A DNA stretch of 64,000 nt from Anaerotalea alkaliphila (GCF_010179735.1 NZ_JAAEEH010000001.1:124001-188000), one strand, 5' to 3'; positions 45,927 through 54,623 are shown, numbered from the stretch's first letter. A program made the numbers and translations. Notes: generated by a model from the sequence alone, not told the origin.

Positions 45927-46724
45927 ATGAAAACCATTGGTTTTATCGGAGCAGGGAACATGGGAGCCGCCATGATGCAAGGTGCGAAGAAGGTTTTCGG
46001 GGATGGGATCCTGTTCACGGACATCAGCCGTAACCGGATGGAGGAGCTCCAGGACCAGTTGGGGTTGCCTTTCGTCCTTTCGAACCAGGAATGCGTCGAC
46101 CAGGCCAGCTATGTCGTCCTGGCCATCAAGCCCCAATACTACGGGGAAGCGTTGGAGGGCATCCGGCCCAGGAAGGGCCAGGTTTTCATCTCCATTGCTC
46201 CTGGCATCTCCATCAGCAAGGTCAAGGCGCTCCTGGGCGGCGATGTCCGTGTGGTCAGGGCCATGCCCAACACGCCTGCCCTCCTGGGGGAGGGAATGAG
46301 CGCCATCAGTTTTTCCGAAGACCCCTACCAGGAAGAGGAGAGGGATACCGTAAGAAGGCTTTTCGACTCCTTCGGCAAGACGTTGACCGTGCCGGAGAGC
46401 CAGATGGACATGGTGGTGCCCCTTTCTGGAAGCTCCCCCGCTTACGTTTACATGCTGATTGAAGCCATGGCGGATGCGGGCGTGCTCACGGGCATGCCCA
46501 GGAAGGACGCCTACATGCTGGCTGCCCAGTCGGTGGTTGGAGCCGCGCGGATGGTGCTCGAGACAGGCAGGCATCCCGGAGCGTTGAAGGACGACGTCTG
46601 CTCTCCCGGGGGAACCACCATTGAAGCGGTGAAGGTTCTGGAGGCAAAGGGATTCAGAAGCGCCATCATCGAAGCGATGGAAGCGTGCTGGAAAAAAGCC
46701 AAGAGCTTCCAGTCCCAAGATTAG
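45927..46724 (+). CDS. proC: Pyrroline-5-carboxylate reductase
   Basis: A 265-residue oxidoreductase that makes proline from pyrroline-5-carboxylate with NAD(P)H. The Rossmann start is IGFIGAGNMGAAMM; VRAMPNTPALLGEGM and SGSSPAYVYMLIEAMADAG are the family motifs, with the C-terminal SPGGTTIEAV. The start has GGGGTGCG-type spacing and follows purB by 10 bases. The gene may serve proline synthesis or, in fermentation, ornithine/proline interconversion. Confidence 0.96.
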   Translation: MKTIGFIGAGNMGAAMMQGAKKVFGDGILFTDISRNRMEELQDQLGLPFVLSNQECVDQASYVVLAIKPQYYGEALEGIRPRKGQVFISIAPGISISKVKALLGGDVRVVRAMPNTPALLGEGMSAISFSEDPYQEEERDTVRRLFDSFGKTLTVPESQMDMVVPLSGSSPAYVYMLIEAMADAGVLTGMPRKDAYMLAAQSVVGAARMVLETGRHPGALKDDVCSPGGTTIEAVKVLEAKGFRSAIIEAMEACWKKAKSFQSQD

Positions 46725-46744
46725 GGAAGCGAAAAGGAGGTTCC

Positions 46745-47284
46745 ATGGAAGGAACAATCAAGAAATTAGGGCAGACAGAAATATACAGGGGAAGCCGTGT
46801 CCACCTGGTGACCGAAACCATCCAATTCCCCAACGGAAAGCGGGCGGAGTGGGAACTGATCCAGCATCCCGGGGCTGCGGCGGTGATTCCGGTGGATGCG
46901 GACGGAAAGATCATCATGGTCCGGCAATACCGGAACGCGACCGACGGCTGGACCCTGGAGATTCCCGCAGGATGCCTGGACCATCCTGGCGAGGACCCGC
47001 TGGAATGCGCCTGCAGGGAACTGGAGGAAGAGACCGGCCACCAGGCGAAGAAGATGGATTTCCTGTACAAATTCTATTCGAGCATCGGCATTTGCGACGA
47101 AATCATCCATATCTACGTAGCCAGGGACCTGGTCAAGACGGAGCAGTCTTTGGATGAGGACGAATTCGTAACCGTGGAGCACCACAGCCTGGACGCCCTG
47201 CTGGAGATGTGTTTCCAAGGGGTAATCATGGACAACAAGACCATTTCCGCCCTCTTGGCCTATAGGTACAAATACAAATTGTAG
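46745..47284 (+). CDS. nudF: Nudix hydrolase, ADP-ribose pyrophosphatase type
   Basis: 179 residues. The Nudix box GX5EX7REUXEEXGU is seen as EIPAGCLDHPGEDPLECACRELEEETG (quoted only in part here: CRELEEETG). The domain arrangement and length match ADP-ribose pyrophosphatases of the NudF group. ATG 46745 has AAAAGGAGG upstream; a longer in-frame extension overlaps proC and is rejected. It precedes xerD as in many Clostridia. Confidence 0.9.
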   Translation: MEGTIKKLGQTEIYRGSRVHLVTETIQFPNGKRAEWELIQHPGAAAVIPVDADGKIIMVRQYRNATDGWTLEIPAGCLDHPGEDPLECACRELEEETGHQAKKMDFLYKFYSSIGICDEIIHIYVARDLVKTEQSLDEDEFVTVEHHSLDALLEMCFQGVIMDNKTISALLAYRYKYKL

Positions 47285-47316
47285 AAAACCAGAGCAAACA
47301 GATCAGAGGATTTCAT

Positions 47317-48201
47317 ATGACCAAACACATCGAGGAATTTGCATCTTATCTAAAAGACGAAAAAAACGCCTCTGAAAACACGATCGCAAGCTACTGCAGG
47401 GACCTGCACCATTTCAACGCCTACTGCCTTGAATCGGGAGTGGACGACTTGAAGAAGGTGCGTTATGTTTTTCTGGCGGGCTATGTCGCCCGTCTGGAGA
47501 AGGAGAGGAAGGCCATTTCCACCATTTCCAGAAACCTCTCCTCCCTGCGCTCTTTTTTCCAGTACTTGAAAAGAGGGAATGTGGTGGAGGAAGATCCCAC
47601 GGAACGCCTCGCATCCCCCAAATCGAACAAAAAGGTGCCGGAGGTGCTCAGCATGCAGGAAGTGGAAATCCTCCTGGAGCAGCCGGACATGGAGGATGTG
47701 AAGGGAATCAGGGACAAGGCCATGCTGGAATTGCTTTATGCCACCGGCATCCGGGTGACGGAACTGATTTCCATGCAGTCCCAGGACATCAACCTGGCCA
47801 TGGGATATGTGAAGTGCCGCGACGGGAAGAAGGAACGGATCATCCCCATCGGAAAGGCTGCACAGCAGGCCATGCTTGTCTATCTGGACCGCTCCAGGCC
47901 TGTCATGGTCAGGACGACGGAGGAAACCATGCTGTTCGTAAGCTGTCTGGGACAGGGGATGAGCAGGCAAGGGTTCTGGAAAATCGTCAAATCCTATGCG
48001 GACAAGGCTTCCATCAAAAAGGCGATCACGCCCCACATGCTCCGGCATTCCTTCGCCAGCCACCTGGTGGAGAATGGAGCGGACCTGCGCTCCGTCCAGG
48101 AAATGCTGGGCCATTCGGACCTGTCCACCACCCAGGTCTATGCGAAGATGAACAAGCACCGGTTGAAGGAAGTATATGCGAAGGCCCATCCAAGGGCATG
48201 A
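47317..48201 (+). CDS. xerD: Site-specific tyrosine recombinase XerD
   Basis: A 294-residue recombinase for chromosome dimer resolution. An N-terminal SAM-like DNA-binding domain (ASENTIASYCRDL) precedes the catalytic domain with the first Arg in YATGIRVTELI, the HMLRHSFASHL block (His-x-x-Arg), GHSDLSTTQ and the nucleophile Tyr in QVYAKMNK. The full set of catalytic residues is present. It lies upstream of deoB as in other Firmicutes, but a rubrerythrin gene on the other strand intervenes. Confidence 0.95.
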   Translation: MTKHIEEFASYLKDEKNASENTIASYCRDLHHFNAYCLESGVDDLKKVRYVFLAGYVARLEKERKAISTISRNLSSLRSFFQYLKRGNVVEEDPTERLASPKSNKKVPEVLSMQEVEILLEQPDMEDVKGIRDKAMLELLYATGIRVTELISMQSQDINLAMGYVKCRDGKKERIIPIGKAAQQAMLVYLDRSRPVMVRTTEETMLFVSCLGQGMSRQGFWKIVKSYADKASIKKAITPHMLRHSFASHLVENGADLRSVQEMLGHSDLSTTQVYAKMNKHRLKEVYAKAHPRA

Positions 48202-48202
48202 A

Positions 48203-48250
48203 AAAAGGGCTGTTGCAGACCAACTTGCGGTTGGATGCAACAGCCCTTTT
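48203..48250. terminator. Bidirectional terminator between xerD and rubrerythrin
   Basis: AAAAGGGCTGTTGCA and TGCAACAGCCCTTTT form a 15-bp stem with A- and T-runs on either side, so it works on both strands. Confidence 0.85.
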
Positions 48251-48257
48251 CACGCAT

Positions 48258-48803
48258 TTATCCGAAATACCTCTTCAACAATCCTGCAAACTGCTGTCCA
48301 TGCCGCGCCTCGTCCTTGCACATTTCGTGCACGGTGTCATGGATGGCATCGTATCCAAGCTGCTTGGCCTTGGTTGCGATCTCCTTCTTGCCTGTGCAGG
48401 CTCCGTGCTCCGCATCCACCCGTACCTGCAGGTTGGATTTGGTGTCGGCTTTGACGACCTCGCCCAGAAGCTCCGCAAATTTAGCGGCATGCTCCGCTTC
48501 TTCCCAGGCGATCCGCTTGTAGGCTTCCGCAACCTCGGGATAGCCTTCCCTCTCAGCCTGACGGGCCATGGCCAGATACATGCCGACTTCCGTGCATTCG
48601 CCGGTGAAGTTCATGCGAAGGCCTTCCAGAATTTCCTGGTCCACATCCTGGGCCACACCGATCCTATGCTCGTCCGCCCAGACCAGTTCCTCTCCGTTTT
48701 GTTCCGTGAACTTGGAAGCAGGGGCCTTGCATTGGGGACAGTGTTCGGGAGCCTGGTCCCCTTCGTGTACGTAGCCGCAAATGGTGCAAATGAATTTTTT
48801 CAA
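48258..48803 (-). CDS. Reverse rubrerythrin
   Basis: A 181-residue non-haem iron protein with an N-terminal rubredoxin domain ([10 protein letters not shown] and CPQC) followed by a four-helix di-iron domain with [13 protein letters not shown] and [13 protein letters not shown]. In ordinary rubrerythrins the rubredoxin is at the C-terminus, so this is the reverse type, used by clostridia as an O2/H2O2-reducing NADH peroxidase. It has its own promoter (48859-48886) and is inserted between xerD and deoB on the opposite strand. Confidence 0.92.
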   Translation of the reverse strand: MKKFICTICGYVHEGDQAPEHCPQCKAPASKFTEQNGEELVWADEHRIGVAQDVDQEILEGLRMNFTGECTEVGMYLAMARQAEREGYPEVAEAYKRIAWEEAEHAAKFAELLGEVVKADTKSNLQVRVDAEHGACTGKKEIATKAKQLGYDAIHDTVHEMCKDEARHGQQFAGLLKRYFG

Positions 48804-48858
48804 TGGATGATCCTCCTGATGTAATGAATGTCATATGATAATGTCTATCTGCTTGTTC

Positions 48859-48886
48859 ATTATAGCATACACGTCAGGAATGTCAA
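48859..48886 (-). promoter_or_regulatory. Promoter of reverse rubrerythrin
   Basis: On the minus strand TTGACA, 16 bp, and TGC-extended TATAAT, a near-consensus promoter. The 55-base leader contains AT-rich direct and inverted patches, but no convincing PerR or Fur box could be assigned. Confidence 0.75.
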
Positions 48887-48906
48887 GGGGAAAGTTCCGG
48901 CCCGTG

Positions 48907-48935
48907 TTGTTGCGGATGGGAGCCTATGCTATACT
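48907..48935 (+). promoter_or_regulatory. Promoter of deoB
   Basis: TTGTTG, 17 bp and a TGC-extended TATACT, divergent from the rubrerythrin promoter, about 27 bases before the deoB ribosome site. Confidence 0.65.
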
Positions 48936-48969
48936 GGAGCCATAGACATTGGAATAAGGAGGCGGCGAT

Positions 48970-50148
48970 ATGGTTGATAGGATAGTCTGGATCGTACTGG
49001 ACAGCGTGGGTGTGGGGGAACTTCCCGATGCCGGCAGGTTTGGGGATGAGGGAAGCAACACGCTGGTCCACACGGTCCAGCGTACAGGAATCCGCCTGCC
49101 CCATCTGGCTGGTCTGGGCCTTGGCCGGATCCAGGGCGTAAAAGGTATCGAGATGCCGGAACAAGTCAGCGGAATTTATGGGAAATGCGCGGAGATGTCC
49201 AATGGGAAAGACACCACCATCGGCCATTGGGAGATGGCGGGCATCCACTCTCCGGATCCGCTTCCCACCTATCCGGAAGGTTTCCCCGAGGAGGTCCTTC
49301 AGCCTTTCATGGAAAGGACAGGGTATGGGGTCCTTTGCAACAGGCCCTATTCGGGAACGGACGTGATCCGGGATTACGGGGCGGAGCATATGGAGACGGG
49401 CAAACTCATCGTCTACACCTCGGCGGACAGCGTCTTCCAGATTGCGGCCCATGAAGCGGTGGTGGATGTGGAAACACTCTACAAAGTCTGCTCCGTGGCC
49501 AGGGAAATACTTCAGGGAAAGCATGGGGTGGCCCGGGTGATCGCCAGGCCCTTCCAGGGGGAGCCGGGGAAGTTCACCCGGACAGCCAACCGCAGGGACT
49601 TTTCCTTGGACCCGCCCGGTCCTACGGTGCTGGACAGGGCGAAGGAAGCGGGATTGGACGTGGTCGCCATCGGCAAGATCGAGGACATCTTCAATGGGAA
49701 GGGCATCACCCATGCCATCCACACGAAAAGCAACATGGAGGGCGTCGATGTCCTGTTGGAGTCCATGGAGTGGCAAGGGAAAGGAATCATTTTCGCCAAC
49801 CTGGTGGAATTCGATTCCGCCTGGGGACATCGGAATGATGTGGCAGGTTACGCCAGAGGGCTGGTGGAGTTCGACGACCGGCTTCCGGAAATCTTGGGAA
49901 AGATGAGGGAAACGGATGTGCTGGTGATAAACGCGGACCATGGCTGCGACCCCACCACGCCCAGCACGGACCATTCCAGGGAATATGTGCCCCTGCTGCT
50001 GTACGGCCACCGGCTTGGGAAGGGTGTGGATTTGGGCATACGGTCCAGCTTCGCGGATATCGGCCAAACCCTGGCGGAACTGCTGGGGCTGCAGGAACTG
50101 CCGTTCGGCAAATCTTTTGCCGGGCTAATCCTGCCGCAGTCCAATTGA
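48970..50148 (+). CDS. deoB: Phosphopentomutase
   Basis: A 392-residue metal-dependent mutase that interconverts ribose/deoxyribose 1- and 5-phosphates. The alkaline-phosphatase-like metal sites are seen in RIVWIVLDSVGVGELPDA and VINADHGCDPTTPSTDHSRE, shortened to NADHGCDPTTPSTDHSRE. AAGGAGG precedes the ATG. It precedes pdp with a 17-base gap, so nucleosides are cleaved and the sugar phosphate fed to central metabolism. Confidence 0.96.
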   Translation: MVDRIVWIVLDSVGVGELPDAGRFGDEGSNTLVHTVQRTGIRLPHLAGLGLGRIQGVKGIEMPEQVSGIYGKCAEMSNGKDTTIGHWEMAGIHSPDPLPTYPEGFPEEVLQPFMERTGYGVLCNRPYSGTDVIRDYGAEHMETGKLIVYTSADSVFQIAAHEAVVDVETLYKVCSVAREILQGKHGVARVIARPFQGEPGKFTRTANRRDFSLDPPGPTVLDRAKEAGLDVVAIGKIEDIFNGKGITHAIHTKSNMEGVDVLLESMEWQGKGIIFANLVEFDSAWGHRNDVAGYARGLVEFDDRLPEILGKMRETDVLVINADHGCDPTTPSTDHSREYVPLLLYGHRLGKGVDLGIRSSFADIGQTLAELLGLQELPFGKSFAGLILPQSN

Positions 50149-50165
50149 GGAAAGGAGGTTGTTCC

Positions 50166-51470
50166 ATGCGCATGCTGGACATCATCGAAAAGAAGAAACG
50201 GGGTGGAATCCTGAACCGGGAGGAGATCGCCTTTTTCGTCCAAGGATATACAAGGGACCAGGTGCCTGACTACCAGATGGCAGCCCTACTGATGGCCATT
50301 TGGTTCCGGGGACTGGAGGATCGGGAGGTTCTGGACCTGACCCTGGAAATGGCCGGCAGCGGGGAGACGCTGGACCTGTCGGACATCCGGGGGGTTGTGG
50401 TGGACAAGCACAGCACGGGAGGGGTCGGCGACAAGACATCCCTGGTGGTCGCTCCCATGGTAGCATCCCTTGGGGTTCCGGTGGCCAAGATGTCAGGAAG
50501 GGGGCTGGGCCATACGGGAGGGACCATCGACAAGCTGGAGGCCATACCAGGTTTCAGCGCCGCCTTGGACAAGAAGGCGATGGTGGACACAATCAACCGG
50601 GTGCACATGGCCATTGCTGGCCAGACGGCAAACCTGGCTCCGGCGGACAAGAAAATGTACGCATTGCGGGATGTGACGGGAACGGTGGACCAGACGGGAC
50701 TCATCGCCAGCAGCGTCATGAGCAAGAAGATCGCCTCCGGAGCCCAGGTGATCGTGCTGGATGTGAAGACAGGGTCGGGAGCCTTCATGAAAAGGGAAGA
50801 GGACGCCCTGGAGCTGGCGGCCCGCATGGTTTCCATCGGAAAAGGCCTGGGAAGGACGACGGCGGCGCTGGTGACGGACATGAACCAGCCCTTGGGGGAA
50901 GCGGTGGGCAATTCCCTGGAGGTGGTGGAGGCCATCCGCACCCTCCAGGGAAAAGGTCCGAAAGACCTGTATGAACTGTGTCTGGCTTTGGGAAGCCAAA
51001 TGCTGCTGGGTGCGGGAAGGACAGGCGACCCTGGGGAGGCGAAAAAGCTGCTGCAGGAGGCGGTGGCTTCCGGTGCGGCCCTGGCCACCTTCAAGGCCTT
51101 TGTGGAGGCCCAGGGGGGGGATGGGGCCTATGTGGACAATCCTGGACTCTTTCCCGAAGCCAGGCATGTGGCGGAGGTGCCCGCGCCGAGAAGCGGCTAT
51201 GTCCAGGCCATCCAGACCGAAGAGGTGGGTGTGTCCGCCATGCTTCTGGGAGGGGGACGGGAAACGAAGGATAGCCCCATCGACCTTGCGGTGGGCCTGT
51301 TGGTTCGCAAGAAGGTGGGGGATTTCGTGGAGCAAGGCGAACCCCTGGTGCGGATCCATGCCAGCGGCAGGGAGCGTCTGGAAGCGGTCGCCGCCCGTTT
51401 GACGGAAGCCTACACCATCGGGGATGCCCCAGTGCAACGCCTCCAGCTTGTGAAAAAAGTGCTGACCTAG
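50166..51470 (+). CDS. pdp: Pyrimidine-nucleoside phosphorylase
   Basis: A 434-residue enzyme that splits uridine/thymidine with phosphate. The glycosyltransferase signature SGRGLGHTGGTIDKLEA and the KHSTGGVGDKTSL phosphate motif are present, with the C-terminal PYNP domain. ATG 50166 follows AAAGGAGG by 7 bases. Operon with deoB. In spore-formers dacF and spoIIAA-AB-sigF usually follow; here a rhodanese gene does. Confidence 0.94.
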   Translation: MRMLDIIEKKKRGGILNREEIAFFVQGYTRDQVPDYQMAALLMAIWFRGLEDREVLDLTLEMAGSGETLDLSDIRGVVVDKHSTGGVGDKTSLVVAPMVASLGVPVAKMSGRGLGHTGGTIDKLEAIPGFSAALDKKAMVDTINRVHMAIAGQTANLAPADKKMYALRDVTGTVDQTGLIASSVMSKKIASGAQVIVLDVKTGSGAFMKREEDALELAARMVSIGKGLGRTTAALVTDMNQPLGEAVGNSLEVVEAIRTLQGKGPKDLYELCLALGSQMLLGAGRTGDPGEAKKLLQEAVASGAALATFKAFVEAQGGDGAYVDNPGLFPEARHVAEVPAPRSGYVQAIQTEEVGVSAMLLGGGRETKDSPIDLAVGLLVRKKVGDFVEQGEPLVRIHASGRERLEAVAARLTEAYTIGDAPVQRLQLVKKVLT

Positions 51471-51481
51471 CAAAAAAAGTA

Positions 51482-51509
51482 TTGCAATATCGTAATATTA
51501 TGATATAAT
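51482..51509 (+). promoter_or_regulatory. Promoter of the rhodanese gene
   Basis: TTGCAA, a 16-bp spacer and TATAAT, starting about 12 bases after the pdp stop. Confidence 0.7.
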
Positions 51510-51569
51510 GAACTCAACGGTTCCGGTACAGGAAAAGACAACCCAAATCAGGAAAGTTGAGGTAAGCAT

Positions 51570-51896
51570 ATGTTTTTTACGAAAGCATACAAGAACATCT
51601 CCCCCAAGGCGGGAAAAGAAATGATGGAACAGGACAAGAACGTCCTGCTGTTGGATGTAAGGACCAGGGAAGAACACAAGGCAGGCCATATCCCGGGAAG
51701 CACCCTGATTCCCCTGGACTCCCTGGAGCATACGGCCGAGACCAAGTTGGGGGACAAGGACCGACCTGTCATCGTCTACTGCCTGAGTGGGGGAAGGAGC
51801 GCTGTCGCCTGCAAGATCCTTGCCGGCAAAGGATACACCAACATCCTAAACATGGGAGGTATCATGAACTGGCCTTACGAGAGGGTTTCCAAATAG
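51570..51896 (+). CDS. Rhodanese-like domain protein
   Basis: A 108-residue single rhodanese domain. The active-site loop is VYCLSGGRSAVA with the catalytic cysteine intact, preceded by the LLDVRTREEHKAGHIPGS motif. Such proteins carry persulfide sulfur; the acceptor is unknown. It has its own promoter and is not clearly part of an operon. Confidence 0.9.
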   Translation: MFFTKAYKNISPKAGKEMMEQDKNVLLLDVRTREEHKAGHIPGSTLIPLDSLEHTAETKLGDKDRPVIVYCLSGGRSAVACKILAGKGYTNILNMGGIMNWPYERVSK

Positions 51897-51907
51897 GCTT
51901 TGGCGGT

Positions 51908-51935
51908 TTGACAAATGGGTCCCATATGTTATAAT
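51908..51935 (+). promoter_or_regulatory. Strong promoter just before a terminator
   Basis: A perfect TTGACA, a 16-bp spacer and TATAAT. Transcription would start near 51942, only a few bases before the hairpin at 51948. It may make a very short RNA or an attenuated transcript into the M50-scp operon. Confidence 0.75.
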
Positions 51936-51947
51936 AATGTAGAAATG

Positions 51948-51979
51948 AAGGTATTCTTAGTACTAAGGATACCTTTTTT
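51948..51979 (+). terminator. Intrinsic terminator downstream of a promoter
   Basis: AAGGTATTCTTAGT and ACTAAGGATACCTT form a 14-bp stem with one T-G wobble and essentially no loop beyond the central bases, followed by TTTTT. It ends rhodanese transcription and also any RNA begun at 51942. Confidence 0.85.
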
Positions 51980-52030
51980 AGTTGCCGGGAACATTCGGTC
52001 CCAGGCTTATGTAAAGAGGAGATTCGACTT

Positions 52031-52606
52031 ATGACCTATTTGATCGACATTGCCATCCGGGCTGTCTGCGTCCTGCTGACCGTCTGGATCCATGAAGTTC
52101 CAAAGGCTGCGGCCGCCTACAGCCTCACCCATCCCATCCACCGCAAGAAAGAGGACTTCAGGCTGGACCTGAAGTCTTACATCGACCCCATCGGCTTCCT
52201 GCTCTTCCTCTTCATGAACTTCGGATGGCAGAAGCCGGCGGAATACAACGCCAGCAGATACAAGGACAGGGACAGGGGGCTGGTCGCGGTGGCCATGGCC
52301 GGGCAGCTGGCCAACATCCTTGCTGTGGCGGTCTTCCTGCTCCTCAGGCGCTATGCCGGCGGCCCCGTCTGGAACCTGTTCACCCTGTACATGGTGTATT
52401 TCAATTTCGCCATCGTCCTTGTGAATTTCCTGCCGGTGCCTCCCCTGGAGGCCAGCAAGCTGGTCTACGCCTATTCCAGCAACGCCTATTTCAAGCTCAT
52501 CCAGAACGCCAGGATGGTCCATGTGGTATTCCTGCTCCTGATTTTCCTGGGCTTCATCGGCAGCTTCATCAACCTGCTTTTCGAACCCATCAGGAGGATC
52601 CTCTAG
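52031..52606 (+). CDS. M50 (site-2 protease-like) membrane protein, degenerate active site
   Basis: A 191-residue polytopic membrane protein of the site-2 protease/M50 family often found before scpA. The family HExxH motif is here HEVPK (His21, Glu22, Lys25), and the second motif NxxPVPPLDG is NFLPVPPLEAS (Asn132, Glu140). Two of three zinc ligands are therefore changed, so it is unlikely to be an active protease. The order and lengths of the membrane segments are otherwise preserved. It is separated from scpA by 3 bases. Confidence 0.75.
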   Translation: MTYLIDIAIRAVCVLLTVWIHEVPKAAAAYSLTHPIHRKKEDFRLDLKSYIDPIGFLLFLFMNFGWQKPAEYNASRYKDRDRGLVAVAMAGQLANILAVAVFLLLRRYAGGPVWNLFTLYMVYFNFAIVLVNFLPVPPLEASKLVYAYSSNAYFKLIQNARMVHVVFLLLIFLGFIGSFINLLFEPIRRIL

Positions 52607-52609
52607 ACC

Positions 52610-53362
52610 ATGGAACTGTCCTACAAGCTGGAAATCTTTGAGGGGCCATTGGACCTGCTGCTGCATCTAGTGGAGAAGAACAAGGTGGACATTTCGGAAA
52701 TCCCCATCGCTCTGGTGGCGGGACAATACCTGGAGCATGTCCGGGAGATGGGGGACTGCCCCATGGAGGTCATGAGCGGCTTCCTGGAGATGGCCGCCAC
52801 ATTGATCTACATCAAGACAAAGATGCTCCTTCCAAGGCATCGGGAGCAGGAAGGGGAGGCGGGCCTCTCCGCAGAAGAGGAAAAGGACGCACTGGTGGCC
52901 AGACTTCTGGAATACAAGAAATTCAAGACCCTGGCCAAGGAGCTGGCGGACATGCAGGAAGCCGGCGGAAGGCATTTCTACAAATCCCCGTCCCTCCCAG
53001 CCGGCCTGCTGGACGACATTCCGAGGCCGGACCCCCAGGAGCTGCTTGCGGGGCTGGCCTTTGCGGACCTGTACAAAGTCTTCTGCTCCCTCCTGCGGCA
53101 GTCCGACGACCGGGTGGACCCGGTCCGGAGCGGTTTCGGCAAGATCCGCAAGGAAAGCCATACCGTCCACGAGAAGATGGAGGAGCTGCTTGCGGGGGGG
53201 AAAAGGGGGGTGAAGCGCAGCTTCAGGGAGATCCTGGCCGCTGAGCCGGAACGGATGGGGATGATCGTGCTGTTCCTTGCGGTGCTGGAACTGGTCAAGG
53301 GCGGCAGGATACAGGCCAGGCAGTCGGATGCGTTCGACGACATATTGATCGAGTACCTTTAG
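52610..53362 (+). CDS. scpA: Segregation and condensation protein A
   Basis: A 250-residue kleisin that joins the SMC ATPase heads and ScpB in the bacterial condensin. The N-terminal YKLEIFEGPLDLLLHLVEKN and the C-terminal winged helix (FLAVLELVKGGRIQARQ) are typical. SMC itself is not in the window. The scpA-scpB-rluB order is standard in Firmicutes. Confidence 0.96.
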   Translation: MELSYKLEIFEGPLDLLLHLVEKNKVDISEIPIALVAGQYLEHVREMGDCPMEVMSGFLEMAATLIYIKTKMLLPRHREQEGEAGLSAEEEKDALVARLLEYKKFKTLAKELADMQEAGGRHFYKSPSLPAGLLDDIPRPDPQELLAGLAFADLYKVFCSLLRQSDDRVDPVRSGFGKIRKESHTVHEKMEELLAGGKRGVKRSFREILAAEPERMGMIVLFLAVLELVKGGRIQARQSDAFDDILIEYL

Positions 53363-53377
53363 AGGAGTGTAGATGCG

Positions 53378-53911
53378 ATGCGATTGAATCGGAAAGAGGC
53401 CGCCCTGGAGGCGGTCCTGTTTGCGGCGGGGGAGGCCGTTTCCCTGGAGAAGCTGGCGGCGGCGCTGGAATTGGACAAGGATACCGCCAAGCGCCTGGCG
53501 CTTCGGCTGCAGGACACCTACCAGCTGGAGCAAAGGGGGATGCGGATCATGGAAATCGGGGACGGCTTCCAGATGTGCACCTGCGAGACCCAGTTCGAGG
53601 CGGTAAGGCGTCTGGTCGGGAAAGAGCCGGCCTCTTCCCTGACGGACGCCCAGGTGGAAACGCTTTCCATCATCGCCTACAGACAGCCGGTCACAAAGGC
53701 GCACATAGAAAAAATCCGTGGGGTCAAATCCGACGGAATCGTAAACAAACTGGTGGAATACGACCTGGTTTGCGAACTGGGAAGGATGGACGGGCCTGGG
53801 AGGCCAATCCTCTTCGGCACGACCCAGGCCTTCCTGCGCAGTTTCGGGTTGCGGTCCCTGGAAGACCTGCCCCAGGAGTCAATGGAAAAGGGAATGGAGA
53901 TGGAAACATGA
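53378..53911 (+). CDS. scpB: Segregation and condensation protein B
   Basis: A 177-residue protein with two winged-helix domains (AALEAVLFAAGEAVSLEKLA at the start; LSIIAYRQPVTKAHIEKIRG in the middle) that dimerises and binds ScpA. It overlaps rluB by 4 bases (ATGA), so translation is coupled. Confidence 0.95.
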   Translation: MRLNRKEAALEAVLFAAGEAVSLEKLAAALELDKDTAKRLALRLQDTYQLEQRGMRIMEIGDGFQMCTCETQFEAVRRLVGKEPASSLTDAQVETLSIIAYRQPVTKAHIEKIRGVKSDGIVNKLVEYDLVCELGRMDGPGRPILFGTTQAFLRSFGLRSLEDLPQESMEKGMEMET

Positions 53912-54621
53912 TGAGATTGCAGAAAATGATGGCGGAAGCCGCCGTGGGATCCAGAAGGGCCTGCGAAAAACTGATCCAGGAGGGAAGGGTCAAGGTGAAC
54001 GGTGCGGTGGTCACGGAATTGGGTACGAAAGTGGACCCCGAGAAGGACCAGGTGGAGTTGGATGGAAACAAGGTGCAAACCCGCCGGGCAGCCCAGAACA
54101 TCTACTACATGCTCCACAAGCCCGTGGGTTATGTGACGACAGCCTCCGACGAACAGGGAAGGGATACGGTGTTGTCCCTGGTGCCCCAGAAGGACAGGGT
54201 CTACCCGGTGGGAAGGCTGGACATCATGTCCAGCGGGCTGCTGCTCCTGACCAACGACGGCGACCTGACATACAAGCTGACTCATCCAAAACACGCCATC
54301 GCCAAGCAGTATGTGGTGAAGGTGCGCCCTCCGGTCCCGGAGGACAGGATCCTCCAGTTGCAGAAGGGCGGGGACATAGGCCCCTACGCCATCAGCCCGT
54401 CCAAAATACGGCTGCTGTCCTCCGACGGGGAAACGGCCGTCTACAGGGTGGCCATCAAGGAAGGGAAAAACCGGCAGATCCGCAGGATGTTCGAATTCGT
54501 GGACGCCCAGGTCGTGCGCCTGCAGCGGGTTGCCGTCGGGGAGCTGACATTGGGAGACTTGCCCAAGGGTGCCTACCGCGCCCTGACAGAGCAGGAAATC
54601 TCCTACCTGAAAGGGCTTTGA
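53908..54621 (+). CDS. rluB: Ribosomal large-subunit pseudouridine synthase RluB
   Basis: A 237-residue pseudouridine synthase with an N-terminal S4 domain (MRLQKMMAEAAVGSRRACEK) and the catalytic domain with VGRLDIMSSGLLLLTNDGDL (catalytic Asp) and GKNRQIRRMFE. It modifies a helix of 23S rRNA near the peptidyl-transferase region. Start at the ATG overlapping the scpB stop; longer frame-mates run through scpB. The next gene follows directly. Confidence 0.94.
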   Translation: MMRLQKMMAEAAVGSRRACEKLIQEGRVKVNGAVVTELGTKVDPEKDQVELDGNKVQTRRAAQNIYYMLHKPVGYVTTASDEQGRDTVLSLVPQKDRVYPVGRLDIMSSGLLLLTNDGDLTYKLTHPKHAIAKQYVVKVRPPVPEDRILQLQKGGDIGPYAISPSKIRLLSSDGETAVYRVAIKEGKNRQIRRMFEFVDAQVVRLQRVAVGELTLGDLPKGAYRALTEQEISYLKGL

Positions 54622-54623
54622 GC

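Noticed and set aside
48804-48858. PerR/Fur operator in the rubrerythrin leader
   Set aside because: AT-rich words are present but no palindrome of the expected spacing could be found.
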